12,786 bases of DNA from JALZOC01 sp035758845 (GCA_035758845.1 DASTVZ010000042.1:1-12786), one strand, 5' to 3'; counted from the first letter of the stretch, positions 1-7,334 are shown. Numbers and translations: made by a program. Notes: generated from the letters alone by a model not told the origin.

Positions 1-1664
1 TACTGAAACACGTAGAAGTTCCGATAGAAGTGCGGAATGAACGACCATTCGTGCTGGATGTAATCGTCGACAATGCAGACGCCTTTGTCGTGGCCGTAAT
101 ACTTCTTCGTGATCTCTGCGTACAGTTTCGCCAGCGCGTCGCCGGTGAGCGGCTCCCCCTTCTCGACCATCTCGTGCGCGCGCAGCTCAAACTCGGCAAA
201 CTGCGTCTGACGGAATACCGTTCCTTTGATCCCTTCGAGATAGTTGCCGAGCAGCGAGAGCTTTGTCGCATCGTCGGTAATCGTCTTCAGCATGTAGTCG
301 ATGAGAAGCGCCTCGTTGAATGTGGACGCGACCTCGGCGACGAAGATCGGGTAGTCGGCAAGCGGATACGGCTGCGTCTTGTTCGACAGGTACGATTGCA
401 TGGTGTGACCAAGTTCATGCGCAATCGTGCTGACATCGCTGTACTTCCCGTTGTAGTTGATCAGCATGTACGGATGCACGTCGTAGGCGCCGCCGTTTGA
501 ATAGGCGCCGGATCGCTTGCCCGGATTTGGATAAAGATCGATCCATCGTTCGTTGAACGCGCGGGTGGCGGCTGCGGCGTACTCGCTGCCGAGCGGCTTG
601 AGAGCGGCCATGACGTGCTTTTCCGCTTGCTCGGCCGTGTACGTCAGATCGACGGAAGCGACAAGCGGCGCATAGAGATCGTAGTAGTGAAGCTCGGACA
701 GACCCATCATCCGCTTGCGCAGATTCAGGTAGCGGTGGAAGGTCGGCAGTCCGCGATTGACGCCGTCAATCAGCCGCATATATACCGACGTCGGAATGTT
801 CGCCGCGTCGAGTGAACGTTCGAGCGCACTCGAGTAGTTGCGCGTCTTGGCGTAAAACACGTCGGATTGCACCTGACCGTTCAGCGTTGATCCCAACGTC
901 CCGCGAAACGAACCGAGCGAACCGAAAAATGACGACATCACCTTCTCGCGATCGGCGCGATTCGGCACCTGGCGATACAAGTTGAAGCCGGCGCTATCCA
1001 GCTTGACGCTCTTGCCGTCGCTCAAGGTGACTGTCGGATAGGGGAAATCCGCATTCGAAAGAATGCCGTAGGTGTCTGAAGGGGCGTTTGACACCAGCGA
1101 GGAGTTCGCGAGGATTTTTTCTTCCGCGTCGCTCAGCGTGTGTGTGCGGCGGCGAAGGATATCGTGGAGATAAAAGCTGTAGACCTTCAATCGCGGCTCG
1201 CTCGAAATGAAGGAATCAATCTTTGCCGGTTCGATCTTCAGAATCTCCGGTTCGAGAAACGATCCCTCAGCGCCGAGCGTCGCTCCAAGCTGCGCCATCT
1301 CCTGTTGCATGCCTTGATACAGGCTGACGCGCGTGTCCTGATCGGACGTCATGCTCGCGTAGACATACAGCCGGCTGAATTCTTTCGACAGCCGGCTCAC
1401 AAGTTCCAATGCATCAGCGAGCTTCTGCGCGGACGTCCCCAGACTGCCCTTGAACGGCCGGATGCCGGATATTTCGCTCCCTAACTTGTCCTTGGCGGCA
1501 CGCCACGCCTGGTCGGATGGGTAAATCTGCGTAAGGTCCCACTTGTACCGATCCGGGACGCTGCTTCGTTCACGCTGCTGTGCGCCGGAAATCACTGGCG
1601 CCGCAACTGCGAGGAAGGTCGTTATCACAAATACGTGGCGGGTTCGTCGCGTAGTGGCGGACAT
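1..1664 (-). CDS. pepF: Exported oligoendopeptidase F, M3 family zinc peptidase (C-terminus cut by window edge)
   Basis: A zinc metallopeptidase that cleaves short peptides. About 554 codons are visible; the family is usually near 600 residues, so only the end is missing. The zinc site is clear: HELGH at residues 416-420 supplies two histidines and the catalytic Glu417. A second glutamate follows at 445 in VAEVASTFNE, 25 residues after the second histidine, the spacing of the M3 family. The pieces between (SYLSNKTQPY, the NEALL helix) are also typical of PepF. The N-terminus has a basic stretch (RRTRH), a hydrophobic core and a likely cleavage after SGA near residue 28, so the enzyme is probably exported, unlike cytosolic PepF of Gram-positive bacteria. 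The ATG at 1664 is chosen because AAAGGAG lies at a good distance (complement of 1671-1677). It is divergent from the receiver gene, with 57 bases between the starts. Confidence 0.93.
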   Translation of the reverse strand, partial: MSATTRRTRHVFVITTFLAVAAPVISGAQQRERSSVPDRYKWDLTQIYPSDQAWRAAKDKLGSEISGIRPFKGSLGTSAQKLADALELVSRLSKEFSRLYVYASMTSDQDTRVSLYQGMQQEMAQLGATLGAEGSFLEPEILKIEPAKIDSFISSEPRLKVYSFYLHDILRRRTHTLSDAEEKILANSSLVSNAPSDTYGILSNADFPYPTVTLSDGKSVKLDSAGFNLYRQVPNRADREKVMSSFFGSLGSFRGTLGSTLNGQVQSDVFYAKTRNYSSALERSLDAANIPTSVYMRLIDGVNRGLPTFHRYLNLRKRMMGLSELHYYDLYAPLVASVDLTYTAEQAEKHVMAALKPLGSEYAAAATRAFNERWIDLYPNPGKRSGAYSNGGAYDVHPYMLINYNGKYSDVSTIAHELGHTMQSYLSNKTQPYPLADYPIFVAEVASTFNEALLIDYMLKTITDDATKLSLLGNYLEGIKGTVFRQTQFAEFELRAHEMVEKGEPLTGDALAKLYAEITKKYYGHDKGVCIVDDYIQHEWSFIPHFYRNFYVFQ

Positions 1665-1721
1665 GGACGGCTCCTTTGGGGACCTAGTTTCTCACGGACC
1701 GGTCCTTGCAGAGCTGCGGAT

Positions 1722-2132
1722 ATGCCGCTGTGCTTCGTCGTCGACGATCACGTCGACACGCGCGAAGGTTTCGCGGAGTACCTGCGCCAATCGGGGTTTG
1801 ACGTGGAAACCGCGGCCGATGCCGGAGAGCTTCGATCCTTGCTCGCAGAGATGACGCCGGCGGCCGTTCTGATGGACGTGCAAATGCCGCGGGTGGATGG
1901 ATGGACGCTGACCCGCGAAATCAAGGCAAATGAGCGCACCCGGGACGTGAGGGTGGTCGTCGTCTCCGCAGCCGTTGGAGAGGGGCTCCGCCGGGCCGCC
2001 GATGCGGCGGGCGCCGATGCCCTGATCGGCAAGCCTTGCGATCCGCAACGGATCGTTATCGAACTGACCCGGCTGTTGGACGGTTCACACCCTTCGAGTA
2101 GGCAAAAAATTCCCGCGGCTGACGCAATTTAA
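1722..2132 (+). CDS. Stand-alone response regulator receiver domain (CheY-like)
   Basis: A 136-residue single-domain phosphoacceptor protein. The receiver signature is complete: the acidic pair Asp8-Asp9 (VVDDH), phosphoacceptor Asp52 in VLMDVQMPRVDG, switch residue Ser82 after the VVVV strand, and Lys104 in the GKP motif. No output domain follows; after the last helix there is only a short tail (about 120-136). It therefore probably acts by protein-protein contact, or as a relay in a larger phosphorelay. No histidine kinase is visible in the window, so its partner is unknown. The ATG at 1722 is preferred because the receiver fold starts at once. The reading frame stays open upstream but would run into the pepF start region with unrelated residues. 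The ribosome-binding site is weak (GAGCTGCGG). It converges on the next gene, with 42 bases between stop codons. Confidence 0.9.
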   Translation: MPLCFVVDDHVDTREGFAEYLRQSGFDVETAADAGELRSLLAEMTPAAVLMDVQMPRVDGWTLTREIKANERTRDVRVVVVSAAVGEGLRRAADAAGADALIGKPCDPQRIVIELTRLLDGSHPSSRQKIPAADAI

Positions 2133-2174
2133 GACGCATTCGCTCGGCCCGCCTCCGCAAACGGCCGGTGACGA

Positions 2175-2735
2175 CTAACGTCTTGGTGTGTGGTCGACTG
2201 TTCGCTTCTGAACGCCCGACACGATTACTTCAACCAGAACGGGTTCTGCCGCCACTTCCAGGTCAGCCCGCCGTTCTTCGCTTAATCCATACGCCTCGAT
2301 GATGTTCACGAGGTGCCAACCCGATAACGCCGAGAGCTGATTTCGTAGCAGCGACTCTCCTTTCCGGTAAACCGAAAAAGGATTCAAGACGCTCTCGCGC
2401 ACGGGGGGGCGATCGCCCGACGCGCGTGCCGGTCCGTCGAACAAAGGCGGCAATGGTGCGGCCGGGGTTGCTCTCGTAAGCGGATTGAGAGCACGGTCCA
2501 GCGCTCCCTCGAGATAAACGGGCGTCAGACCGGTCGCCCAGTACTCCGTGTCCGTGCGGTTCGGTTGCGTCGTTTCGCGTCCTGACCGGAGGGGCGAGCC
2601 ACCATCGACTGGGATAAACTCAATCCATCCCTGCCATAGTGTGTCATCCATCTCGGCCCCGCAGGCGCGGGCGATGAACGTGCGGCCGTCCTTCGACGTC
2701 ACCGGATCGGAGTATTCAACTAGTACCTCAGCCAT
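2175..2735 (-). CDS. Conserved protein of unknown function, 186 residues
   Basis: I do not recognise a named family. The product looks soluble, with no signal peptide or membrane segment. Residues 1-80 look beta-rich and aromatic (WQGWIEFIPVDGG, then TDTEYWATGLTPVYLEGAL). A Pro/Ala/Arg-rich linker covers about 85-115. A probably helical C-terminal part follows (LNPFSVYRKGESLLRNQL, then HLVNIIEAYGLSE), which suggests two small modules. The start at 2735 is set by a strong ribosome-binding site, GAGGAGT (complement of 2741-2747), five bases upstream. The longer in-frame ATG at 2771 has no such site and would overlap it. It reads as a real gene because of its codon use, its ribosome-binding site and the protein-like pattern of its translation. 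It is divergent from the VOC gene, with 99 bases between starts. Function cannot be inferred from its neighbours. Confidence 0.8.
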   Translation of the reverse strand: MAEVLVEYSDPVTSKDGRTFIARACGAEMDDTLWQGWIEFIPVDGGSPLRSGRETTQPNRTDTEYWATGLTPVYLEGALDRALNPLTRATPAAPLPPLFDGPARASGDRPPVRESVLNPFSVYRKGESLLRNQLSALSGWHLVNIIEAYGLSEERRADLEVAAEPVLVEVIVSGVQKRTVDHTPRR

Positions 2736-2740
2736 GCGAC

Positions 2741-2747
2741 ACTCCTC
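2741..2747 (-). promoter_or_regulatory. Ribosome-binding site that fixes the start at 2735
   Basis: Read on the minus strand, this is GAGGAGT followed by GTCGC and ATG. Its five-base spacing picks the internal ATG over the one at 2771, which would add 12 residues with no ribosome-binding site of its own. Confidence 0.7.
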
Positions 2748-2834
2748 AATTGGCTCTTGCAAAACGATCACCGTCTAGAGCACGACCGGTTCGCCGGCTT
2801 GTTTGCTCCCGGTGACGTGCGCGATCATGGACGC

Positions 2835-3758
2835 ATGGCGAAGCCTCTCGATCCCCGCACCGAGATTGGACACGTACACCTGAAGGTGTCGGATCTCGAA
2901 CGTGCGGTTGCTTTCTACACCAACGCGCTCGGCTTCGAGGTCGTGCAGCGAATGGGAACTTCAGCCGCCTTTTTGAGTGCGGGTGGATATCACCATCACA
3001 TCGGCCTGAACACGTGGGAGAGCGAGGGCGGCTCCGCGCCTCCTGCCGGGGCAACGGGCCTGTACCATTTCGCGATCAGGTATCCCGATCGCGCCGCGCT
3101 CGGTGAAGCGCTTCGGCGACTGCGTGAGGGGGGGGTCCGGCTCGAAGGCGCGAGCGATCACGGCGTGAGCGAAGCGCTGTATCTTCGCGATCCCGATGGC
3201 AACGGTATCGAGCTGTACTGGGATCGTCCGCGATCGGAGTGGCCCCGCGAGCCTGATGGGACGCTTCGCATGGTGACCGAGCGGCTCGATGTGAACGAGC
3301 TTCTCGCCGCTGCGGATGGTGCCGCGAAGGAATCTCCGCGCGCGCCGTCGCGGTACACGCTGATGACTGAGCAGAACCGTGAGCGGCTCCGCGAGTTGCG
3401 GGCCAAACTCCTTCAGCTCCACAAGGTTCTTCTTGACGACGCGCGCACGTCGTACGAGATGGATCGAGGCCGGGTTCCATCGAACGCGTCACTGCTGCAA
3501 CTGGTCATCAACGATCCGTGGTTCGCCTGGCTACATTCGCTTTCTGAACTTGTCGTCAGGATCGACGAGACGATCGATACTGATTCGCCCGCGACCGATG
3601 CCGACGCCGCAGCACTGATTAACGAAGTGGAGAAGCTGCTGACGGCTTCCGAAAACGGCGAGGGCTTTCATCGCCGGTATTACGATGCGTTGCAGCGCCA
3701 GCCGGCAGTCGTCATGGCGCACGCCGACGTGCGCCGCGTCATCAAGTCGATGCGCTGA
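2835..3758 (+). CDS. VOC-family metalloenzyme domain fused to a helical domain of unknown function
   Basis: The product is 307 residues. Residues 8-132 form a vicinal-oxygen-chelate domain of the extradiol dioxygenase (CatE-like) type, with two beta-alpha-beta modules. The opening is IGHVHLKVSDLERAVAFY. The predicted 2-His-1-Glu metal site is His15, His78 (GLYHFAI) and Glu126 (GNGIELYWD). Family members open aromatic rings or act on small electrophiles, but the substrate cannot be read here. Residues 177-307 are a separate, mostly helical domain (RERLRELRAKLLQLHKVLLDDA, then LLQLVINDPWFAWLHSLSEL). From memory this occurs as a free-standing small protein of about 130 residues. There is no stop between the two parts, and no clear ribosome-binding site before the internal ATG at 3363, so a true fusion is the simplest reading. 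The start at 2835 is chosen because the domain begins just after it; its ribosome-binding site is weak. MATE starts 24 bases downstream, so co-transcription is likely. Confidence 0.88.
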   Translation: MAKPLDPRTEIGHVHLKVSDLERAVAFYTNALGFEVVQRMGTSAAFLSAGGYHHHIGLNTWESEGGSAPPAGATGLYHFAIRYPDRAALGEALRRLREGGVRLEGASDHGVSEALYLRDPDGNGIELYWDRPRSEWPREPDGTLRMVTERLDVNELLAAADGAAKESPRAPSRYTLMTEQNRERLRELRAKLLQLHKVLLDDARTSYEMDRGRVPSNASLLQLVINDPWFAWLHSLSELVVRIDETIDTDSPATDADAAALINEVEKLLTASENGEGFHRRYYDALQRQPAVVMAHADVRRVIKSMR

Positions 3759-3782
3759 CGCTGCTATCATTGACGTCACAGA

Positions 3783-5255
3783 GTGAGCACCGAAATCCCC
3801 GCCGCCGTCGATGCGTCCGGGGATCAATCCGCCGTCCAGCCTCCATCCGCCGTCAATGCCGGGCCGGTTTCAGGGAGAAAACGCCAGACCTTCGATCGGT
3901 CGATCGTTGATGGACCGATCGCCGCCGCGGTGTGGAAGATCGCGTGGCCCAGCGTCCTGCAAAACGCGATCGGCGGGCTGCAGGGGATCGTCGATCACGC
4001 ACTCGTCGGCCACTACGTCGGTTTCACCGCCAATGCGGCGATTGGCGTGAGCTGGCAGATTTTTCTCGTCGTCATCGTATTCATCAGCTCGCTGTTCACC
4101 GGCATGGGCGTGCTGGTGTCGCGCGCCGCGGGTGCCAACGATCACGACAAAGTGAACCGGACCGTCTATCAGGCATTCCTCACGGCTGTGGCTCTCTCAA
4201 TCGGCGTGCTGGCGCCGCTCGGGTACGTGCTCTCACCAAAGCTGCTGGAGATCGTGAATGCGACAGCGGCAGTCCGCGCCGAAGCGCTTCCCTTCCTGCG
4301 GACGATGTTCGTGTTCAGCATTGGCATGCTGATGTTCTTCATGCTCGGAGGCGCGCTCCGCGCCGCCGGCGATGCGCGCACGCCGCTTCGCCTCGGCATC
4401 GCGATGACGGTGTTGAACTTCGTCCTCAACGTCGTGTTGATCAGCGGCGCCGGGCCAGTGCCGGCGTTCGGCACGAAAGGCGCTGCGATGGGCACCGCCA
4501 TCGCGAGCATCTCCGTGTCCGCTGTCGGACTGTGGCTGCTGATGACCGGCCGGCTGGTCGTGCACTTCGAGCGCGGGATGCCGCTTCGTCCCGACTTCAC
4601 TGTCATTCGCGCGTTGTTTCGGTTTGGCCTGCCCGCAGGCATTCAGGGCGTCGCGATGAACGTTGCTGGCGTCCTCCTCCTTCGCTTCATCGGTTCGTTG
4701 CCGGAAAGCGCGGAGGCGCAAGCGGCATATGCCGTTGGATATTCGGAACTGTTTTCGTTGATCACATGGACTTCAGTCGGGTTGATGGGAGCAGCGGCCG
4801 CCGTTGCGGGACAGAATCTGGGTGCCCGCAAACCGGAGCGCAGTGCGCACGCCGTGCACATTGCTGCCCGCTTCGGAGTCGGTGTCGCAGTGATCGTCGG
4901 AGCACTGTTCCTGCTGATCCCAGACCAGCTCCTTGGCATCTTCGGTCTCAGCGACCCGACTGTCGTGCGGCTCGGTCGCCAGCTTCTTCAATTCTTGAGC
5001 GTGTCGGGGCTCTTCATAACTGTGGCGTTGACCTACACGGGAGGTCTGCAGGGTACCGGCGACACGCGAAGTCCGCTGTACATAACGCTCATTTCGCAGG
5101 TATTGCTGCCACCTGGCATCTGCTTTTTCCTCACACAAACCGGACATCTTCAGGCGTCCGGTGTGTGGACCGCAATTCTCGTCGGCCACACCACACGGTG
5201 CCTGCTTTCCGTACTTCGTTTTCAGCAGGGTAAATGGCGCCATATAGAGGTATAG
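3783..5255 (+). CDS. MATE-family multidrug efflux transporter
   Basis: A 490-residue inner-membrane antiporter that exports drugs or other cationic and organic compounds, driven by Na+ or H+. The protein has two homologous MatE halves, each with about six hydrophobic segments. The family's repeated signatures appear in both: GGALRAAGDARTPL at 189-202 and GGLQGTGDTRSPL at 420-432. Cytoplasmic-loop signatures are VSRAAGANDHDK (112-123) and VAGQNLGARKPERS (341-354). The first 45 residues are a hydrophilic, Ala/Pro-rich extension without membrane character, and the first helix begins near WKIAWPSVLQ (51-60). The start is GTG at 3783; no in-frame ATG occurs before the first membrane segment, and the ribosome-binding site is weak. 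It lies 24 bases after the VOC fusion gene, so the two may share a transcript. Ion coupling and substrate cannot be assigned. Confidence 0.95.
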   Translation: MSTEIPAAVDASGDQSAVQPPSAVNAGPVSGRKRQTFDRSIVDGPIAAAVWKIAWPSVLQNAIGGLQGIVDHALVGHYVGFTANAAIGVSWQIFLVVIVFISSLFTGMGVLVSRAAGANDHDKVNRTVYQAFLTAVALSIGVLAPLGYVLSPKLLEIVNATAAVRAEALPFLRTMFVFSIGMLMFFMLGGALRAAGDARTPLRLGIAMTVLNFVLNVVLISGAGPVPAFGTKGAAMGTAIASISVSAVGLWLLMTGRLVVHFERGMPLRPDFTVIRALFRFGLPAGIQGVAMNVAGVLLLRFIGSLPESAEAQAAYAVGYSELFSLITWTSVGLMGAAAAVAGQNLGARKPERSAHAVHIAARFGVGVAVIVGALFLLIPDQLLGIFGLSDPTVVRLGRQLLQFLSVSGLFITVALTYTGGLQGTGDTRSPLYITLISQVLLPPGICFFLTQTGHLQASGVWTAILVGHTTRCLLSVLRFQQGKWRHIEV

Positions 5256-5350
5256 GTTTGGCGTCAGTTTCCAGCCAACCAGGGTAAACGGCCGAGCTTT
5301 CCCCCGGTCCCGGTTCTTGCACTCACCACAAGTGAGGGGAGGATGCGCCC

Positions 5351-6205
5351 ATGAGGTGGACGCCTGGCGATCGGAGCAACGTCGAAGACTTGAGGGGGCG
5401 TTCGGGCATCGGCATGCGGGCAGGAGGATTGGGCATCGGCGGCGTGCTCGTGCTGCTGATTCTCAGTTGGGCCACAGGAGTGGACTTTCTCTCGCTCCTC
5501 GGCGGCGGTGGCGGAGCGCCAGTGGAAACGGTTGGCACCTCAGGAACGGTTGCCAGTACTCCTGAGGAAGAGAAGCTGGTCGACTTTGTCGATGCCGTGA
5601 TGGAGGACTCGCAGATGACGTGGAGAGATCTGCTCGGGGACCGATACGAGCCGACGAAGGTGCGGTTGTTCAGAGATGCGATTCCGTCGGCGTGCGGCTT
5701 CGCGCAATCAGCGAGCGGTCCTTTCTACTGTCCCGCCGATCATTACGTCTATCTCGATCTCGGGTTCTTCGACGAACTGCGCAGCCGCTTCCGCGCGTCC
5801 GGCGACTTCGCCGAGGCGTACGTCATCGCACACGAACTTGGCCATCACGTCCAGTCGCTACTCGGCATCGAGTCGCGCATGCGTCAACTGCAGTCGCAGA
5901 ATCCGTCGGCGACAAACGAGTTGTCCGTGCGCCTCGAACTTCAAGCCGATTGTTTCGCGGGCGTCTGGGCTCACGCCACCAACAAGGCGGGCAGAGCTGC
6001 GCAGGGACGGGTCGAACTTGAAGGCGGCGATCTCGAGGAAGGGCTGCGCGCCGCTGCCGCCATTGGCGACGATCGCATTCAACGGATGCAGACGGGACAT
6101 GTGTTTCCCGAGAAATTCACACACGGTTCGTCCGAACAGCGCGTGACGTGGCTCCGCCGCGGGTTCGACAATGGCACGCCGGACGCGTGTCAGACGTTCC
6201 AGTAA
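5351..6205 (+). CDS. ypfJ: Membrane-anchored neutral zinc metallopeptidase, YpfJ / KPN_02809 family
   Basis: The product is 284 residues, close to E. coli YpfJ, and belongs to the putative neutral zinc metallopeptidase family (PF04228). It has a short cytoplasmic N-terminus and one membrane segment at about 24-45 (GGLGIGGVLVLLILSW). A Gly-rich linker (GGGGGAP, 51-57) leads to the catalytic part, expected to lie outside the inner membrane. The zinc motif HELGHH is at 161-166, with catalytic Glu162. Glu196 in LELQADCFAG is the likely third ligand. The family motifs CGFAQSASGPFYCPAD and VYLDLGFFDEL come before it, and the C-terminal HGSSEQRVTWLRRGFDNG is typical. The natural substrate of the family is not well established. 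The start at 5351 is supported by GGGGAGGA seven to eight bases upstream. The 95 bases before the gene hold a small hairpin-prone stretch (CTCAC-CACAA-GTGAG, 5322-5336) next to the ribosome-binding site, but no clear terminator for the MATE gene. Confidence 0.95.
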   Translation: MRWTPGDRSNVEDLRGRSGIGMRAGGLGIGGVLVLLILSWATGVDFLSLLGGGGGAPVETVGTSGTVASTPEEEKLVDFVDAVMEDSQMTWRDLLGDRYEPTKVRLFRDAIPSACGFAQSASGPFYCPADHYVYLDLGFFDELRSRFRASGDFAEAYVIAHELGHHVQSLLGIESRMRQLQSQNPSATNELSVRLELQADCFAGVWAHATNKAGRAAQGRVELEGGDLEEGLRAAAAIGDDRIQRMQTGHVFPEKFTHGSSEQRVTWLRRGFDNGTPDACQTFQ

Positions 6206-6214
6206 GGCGTGGAA

Positions 6215-6261
6215 GTCCGCGGGGGCGAAGCCCGCCGGATCTGACGATGGAGGCAACCGAT
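6215..6261 (+). repeat. 47-base direct repeat, copy 1 (hairpin core plus ribosome-binding-site remnant)
   Basis: It begins ten bases after the ypfJ stop. It differs from copy 2 at two positions by hand comparison. The 5' half has a GC-rich stem around GGGGGCGAAGCCC. The 3' half has GATGGAGGCAACCGAT, the same bases that serve as ribosome-binding site in copy 2. Here the bases that would complete a start codon read ATA rather than ATG, so this copy cannot start the same protein. Confidence 0.85.
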
Positions 6262-6338
6262 AAGACTCTAGGCGCGCCACGGGCGCGCCCGCCGGAGCGG
6301 AGCGGGGCGATGGGGCCCCGCGAGCGAAGGCGTGGGGG

Positions 6339-6385
6339 GTCCGCGGGGGCGAAGCCCCCCGGATCTGAAGATGGAGGCAACCGAT
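6339..6385 (+). repeat. 47-base direct repeat, copy 2 (contains ribosome-binding site and start of the EF-hand gene)
   Basis: It lies exactly 124 bases downstream of copy 1. The stem GGGGGC-GAA-GCCCCC (6345-6359) is perfect here. GGAGG follows at about 6373-6377, and the ATG of the EF-hand gene starts at 6384 inside the last bases of the repeat. The similarity reaches a further 11-12 bases upstream (AAGGCGTGG) with one small length difference. The stem sits just ahead of the ribosome-binding site, so it would lie in the 5' untranslated mRNA and might affect translation. Confidence 0.85.
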
Positions 6386-7334
6386 GCAGAAGGCAGGAAC
6401 CATCACGGCGATCGTGCTCAGCGCCGTCATGCTGCCGGCACTAGCAGTCGCACAGAACAATGGCAACGGCAATAGCCGCGCGAACGATCAGAACCGCGAC
6501 ACGCGTGAACAGATGCGATTTCGCGCGATGGATACCGACAACGACGGCGTGATTACGCGCGACGAATGGCGAGGAAACGAACAGTCGTTTCGCGAGCACG
6601 ACCTCAATCATGACGGCGTGCTTTCGGGCGAAGAGGTCTATCCGCGTGTCGTCAACGATCGGGCCGACCGCTCGAGGCGCGAGGAAATGTCCGTTCGCTT
6701 CGAGCGCGCCGATCGCAACGGCGACGGACGGATCGCGCGGCGCGAGTGGACCGGGACGACTGCGGCATTCAAGCGATTGGACGACGACGGTGACGGCATG
6801 GTCACGCGTCAGGAATACTTCGATTTCGTCCAGGACGAGGCTGTGGGAACGTCAGGGACCGCCCTTCCGCAAAACAACACGCGCGCCTACCGCGCCGGCT
6901 ACGACCGAGGCGTGATCGAAGGACGCCAGGCCGGCAAGGAAGACAAGGGTGTTGACGGAGGTCGATGGGATCTCGAGGGCCAGCGCGAACTGGAGCAGGC
7001 CGACTCCGGTTACACGCCGGAACTCGGCGCGCGCGCGGACTACCAGGCGGGGTACCGCTCCGGTTTCAGAAGCGGGTATCGCGACGGATTTGGTCCGCAG
7101 AACAACACCCGCGCCTACCGCGCCGGTTACGACCGAGGCGTGATCGAGGGACGCCAGGCTGGCAAGGAAGACAAGGGTGTTAACGGAGGTCATTGGGATC
7201 TCGAAGGGCAGCGGGAATTAGAGCAGGCCGATTCCGGTTACACGCCGGAGCTCGGCGCACGCACGGACTACCAAGAGGGGTACCGCACCGGTTTCAGAAG
7301 CGGGTATCGCGAGGGATTTGGTCCCCGGCGCTGA
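6384..7334 (+). CDS. Secreted EF-hand calcium-binding protein with a 76-residue tandem repeat
   Basis: The product is 316 residues. A signal peptide covers 1-23 (cleavage after AVA, before QNNGNGN), so the protein is exported. Four EF-hand loops follow, each with Asp or Asn at positions 1, 3 and 5 and Glu at position 12: 50-61 (DTDNDGVITRDE), 73-84 (DLNHDGVLSGEE), 110-121 (DRNGDGRIARRE) and 133-144 (DDDGDGMVTRQE). All four look able to bind calcium. The C-terminal half is two copies of a 76-residue unit (162-237 and 238-313). Each unit starts with NNTRAYRAGYDRGVIEG and ends with a YRxGFRSGYRxGFG run in which Gly recurs about every four residues. The function of this unit is not known to me. 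The start at 6384 is set by GGAGG six to seven bases upstream. A strong terminator lies 36 bases after the stop, so the gene is probably transcribed alone or with ypfJ. Confidence 0.9.
   Translation: MQKAGTITAIVLSAVMLPALAVAQNNGNGNSRANDQNRDTREQMRFRAMDTDNDGVITRDEWRGNEQSFREHDLNHDGVLSGEEVYPRVVNDRADRSRREEMSVRFERADRNGDGRIARREWTGTTAAFKRLDDDGDGMVTRQEYFDFVQDEAVGTSGTALPQNNTRAYRAGYDRGVIEGRQAGKEDKGVDGGRWDLEGQRELEQADSGYTPELGARADYQAGYRSGFRSGYRDGFGPQNNTRAYRAGYDRGVIEGRQAGKEDKGVNGGHWDLEGQRELEQADSGYTPELGARTDYQEGYRTGFRSGYREGFGPRR
6867..7094 (+). repeat. 228-base coding tandem repeat, unit 1
   Basis: It encodes residues 162-237 of the EF-hand protein and joins unit 2 directly and in frame. Hand comparison gives about 21 mismatches over 228 bases, about 91% identity. 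Confidence 0.93.
7095..7322 (+). repeat. 228-base coding tandem repeat, unit 2
   Basis: It encodes residues 238-313. Relative to unit 1, six residues differ (Asp to Asn, Arg to His, Ala to Thr, Ala to Glu, Ser to Thr, Asp to Glu). About 14 of the 21 base differences are silent. Confidence 0.93.

Noticed and set aside
30..500. Plus-strand open frames opposite the oligoendopeptidase
   Set aside because: They lie antisense to the zinc site and flanking conserved segments of pepF and show no protein-like pattern.
1696..1705. Perfect palindrome GGACCGGTCC between the divergent pepF and receiver genes
   Set aside because: A single ten-base palindrome is expected by chance in GC-rich DNA, and there is no second copy or promoter element to support an operator.
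3363..3758. Independent gene starting at the internal ATG of the VOC fusion
   Set aside because: No ribosome-binding site precedes 3363 and the frame runs in from the VOC domain without a stop. A fusion is simpler, though separate genes in relatives remain possible.
3932..5233. 433-codon open frame on the plus strand in another phase
   Set aside because: It overlaps the MATE transporter completely, and its translation is Arg/Ala-rich without any domain pattern.
5255..5280. Possible hairpin just after the MATE stop (GGTTTGGC with GCCAACC)
   Set aside because: The stem is short and imperfect and there is no T run, so I do not call it a terminator.
5858..6472. Minus-strand open frame crossing the end of ypfJ, the repeat block and the EF-hand start
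   Set aside because: It spans two supported plus-strand genes and translates the hairpin repeats; repeat elements in this kind of genome often create such false frames.
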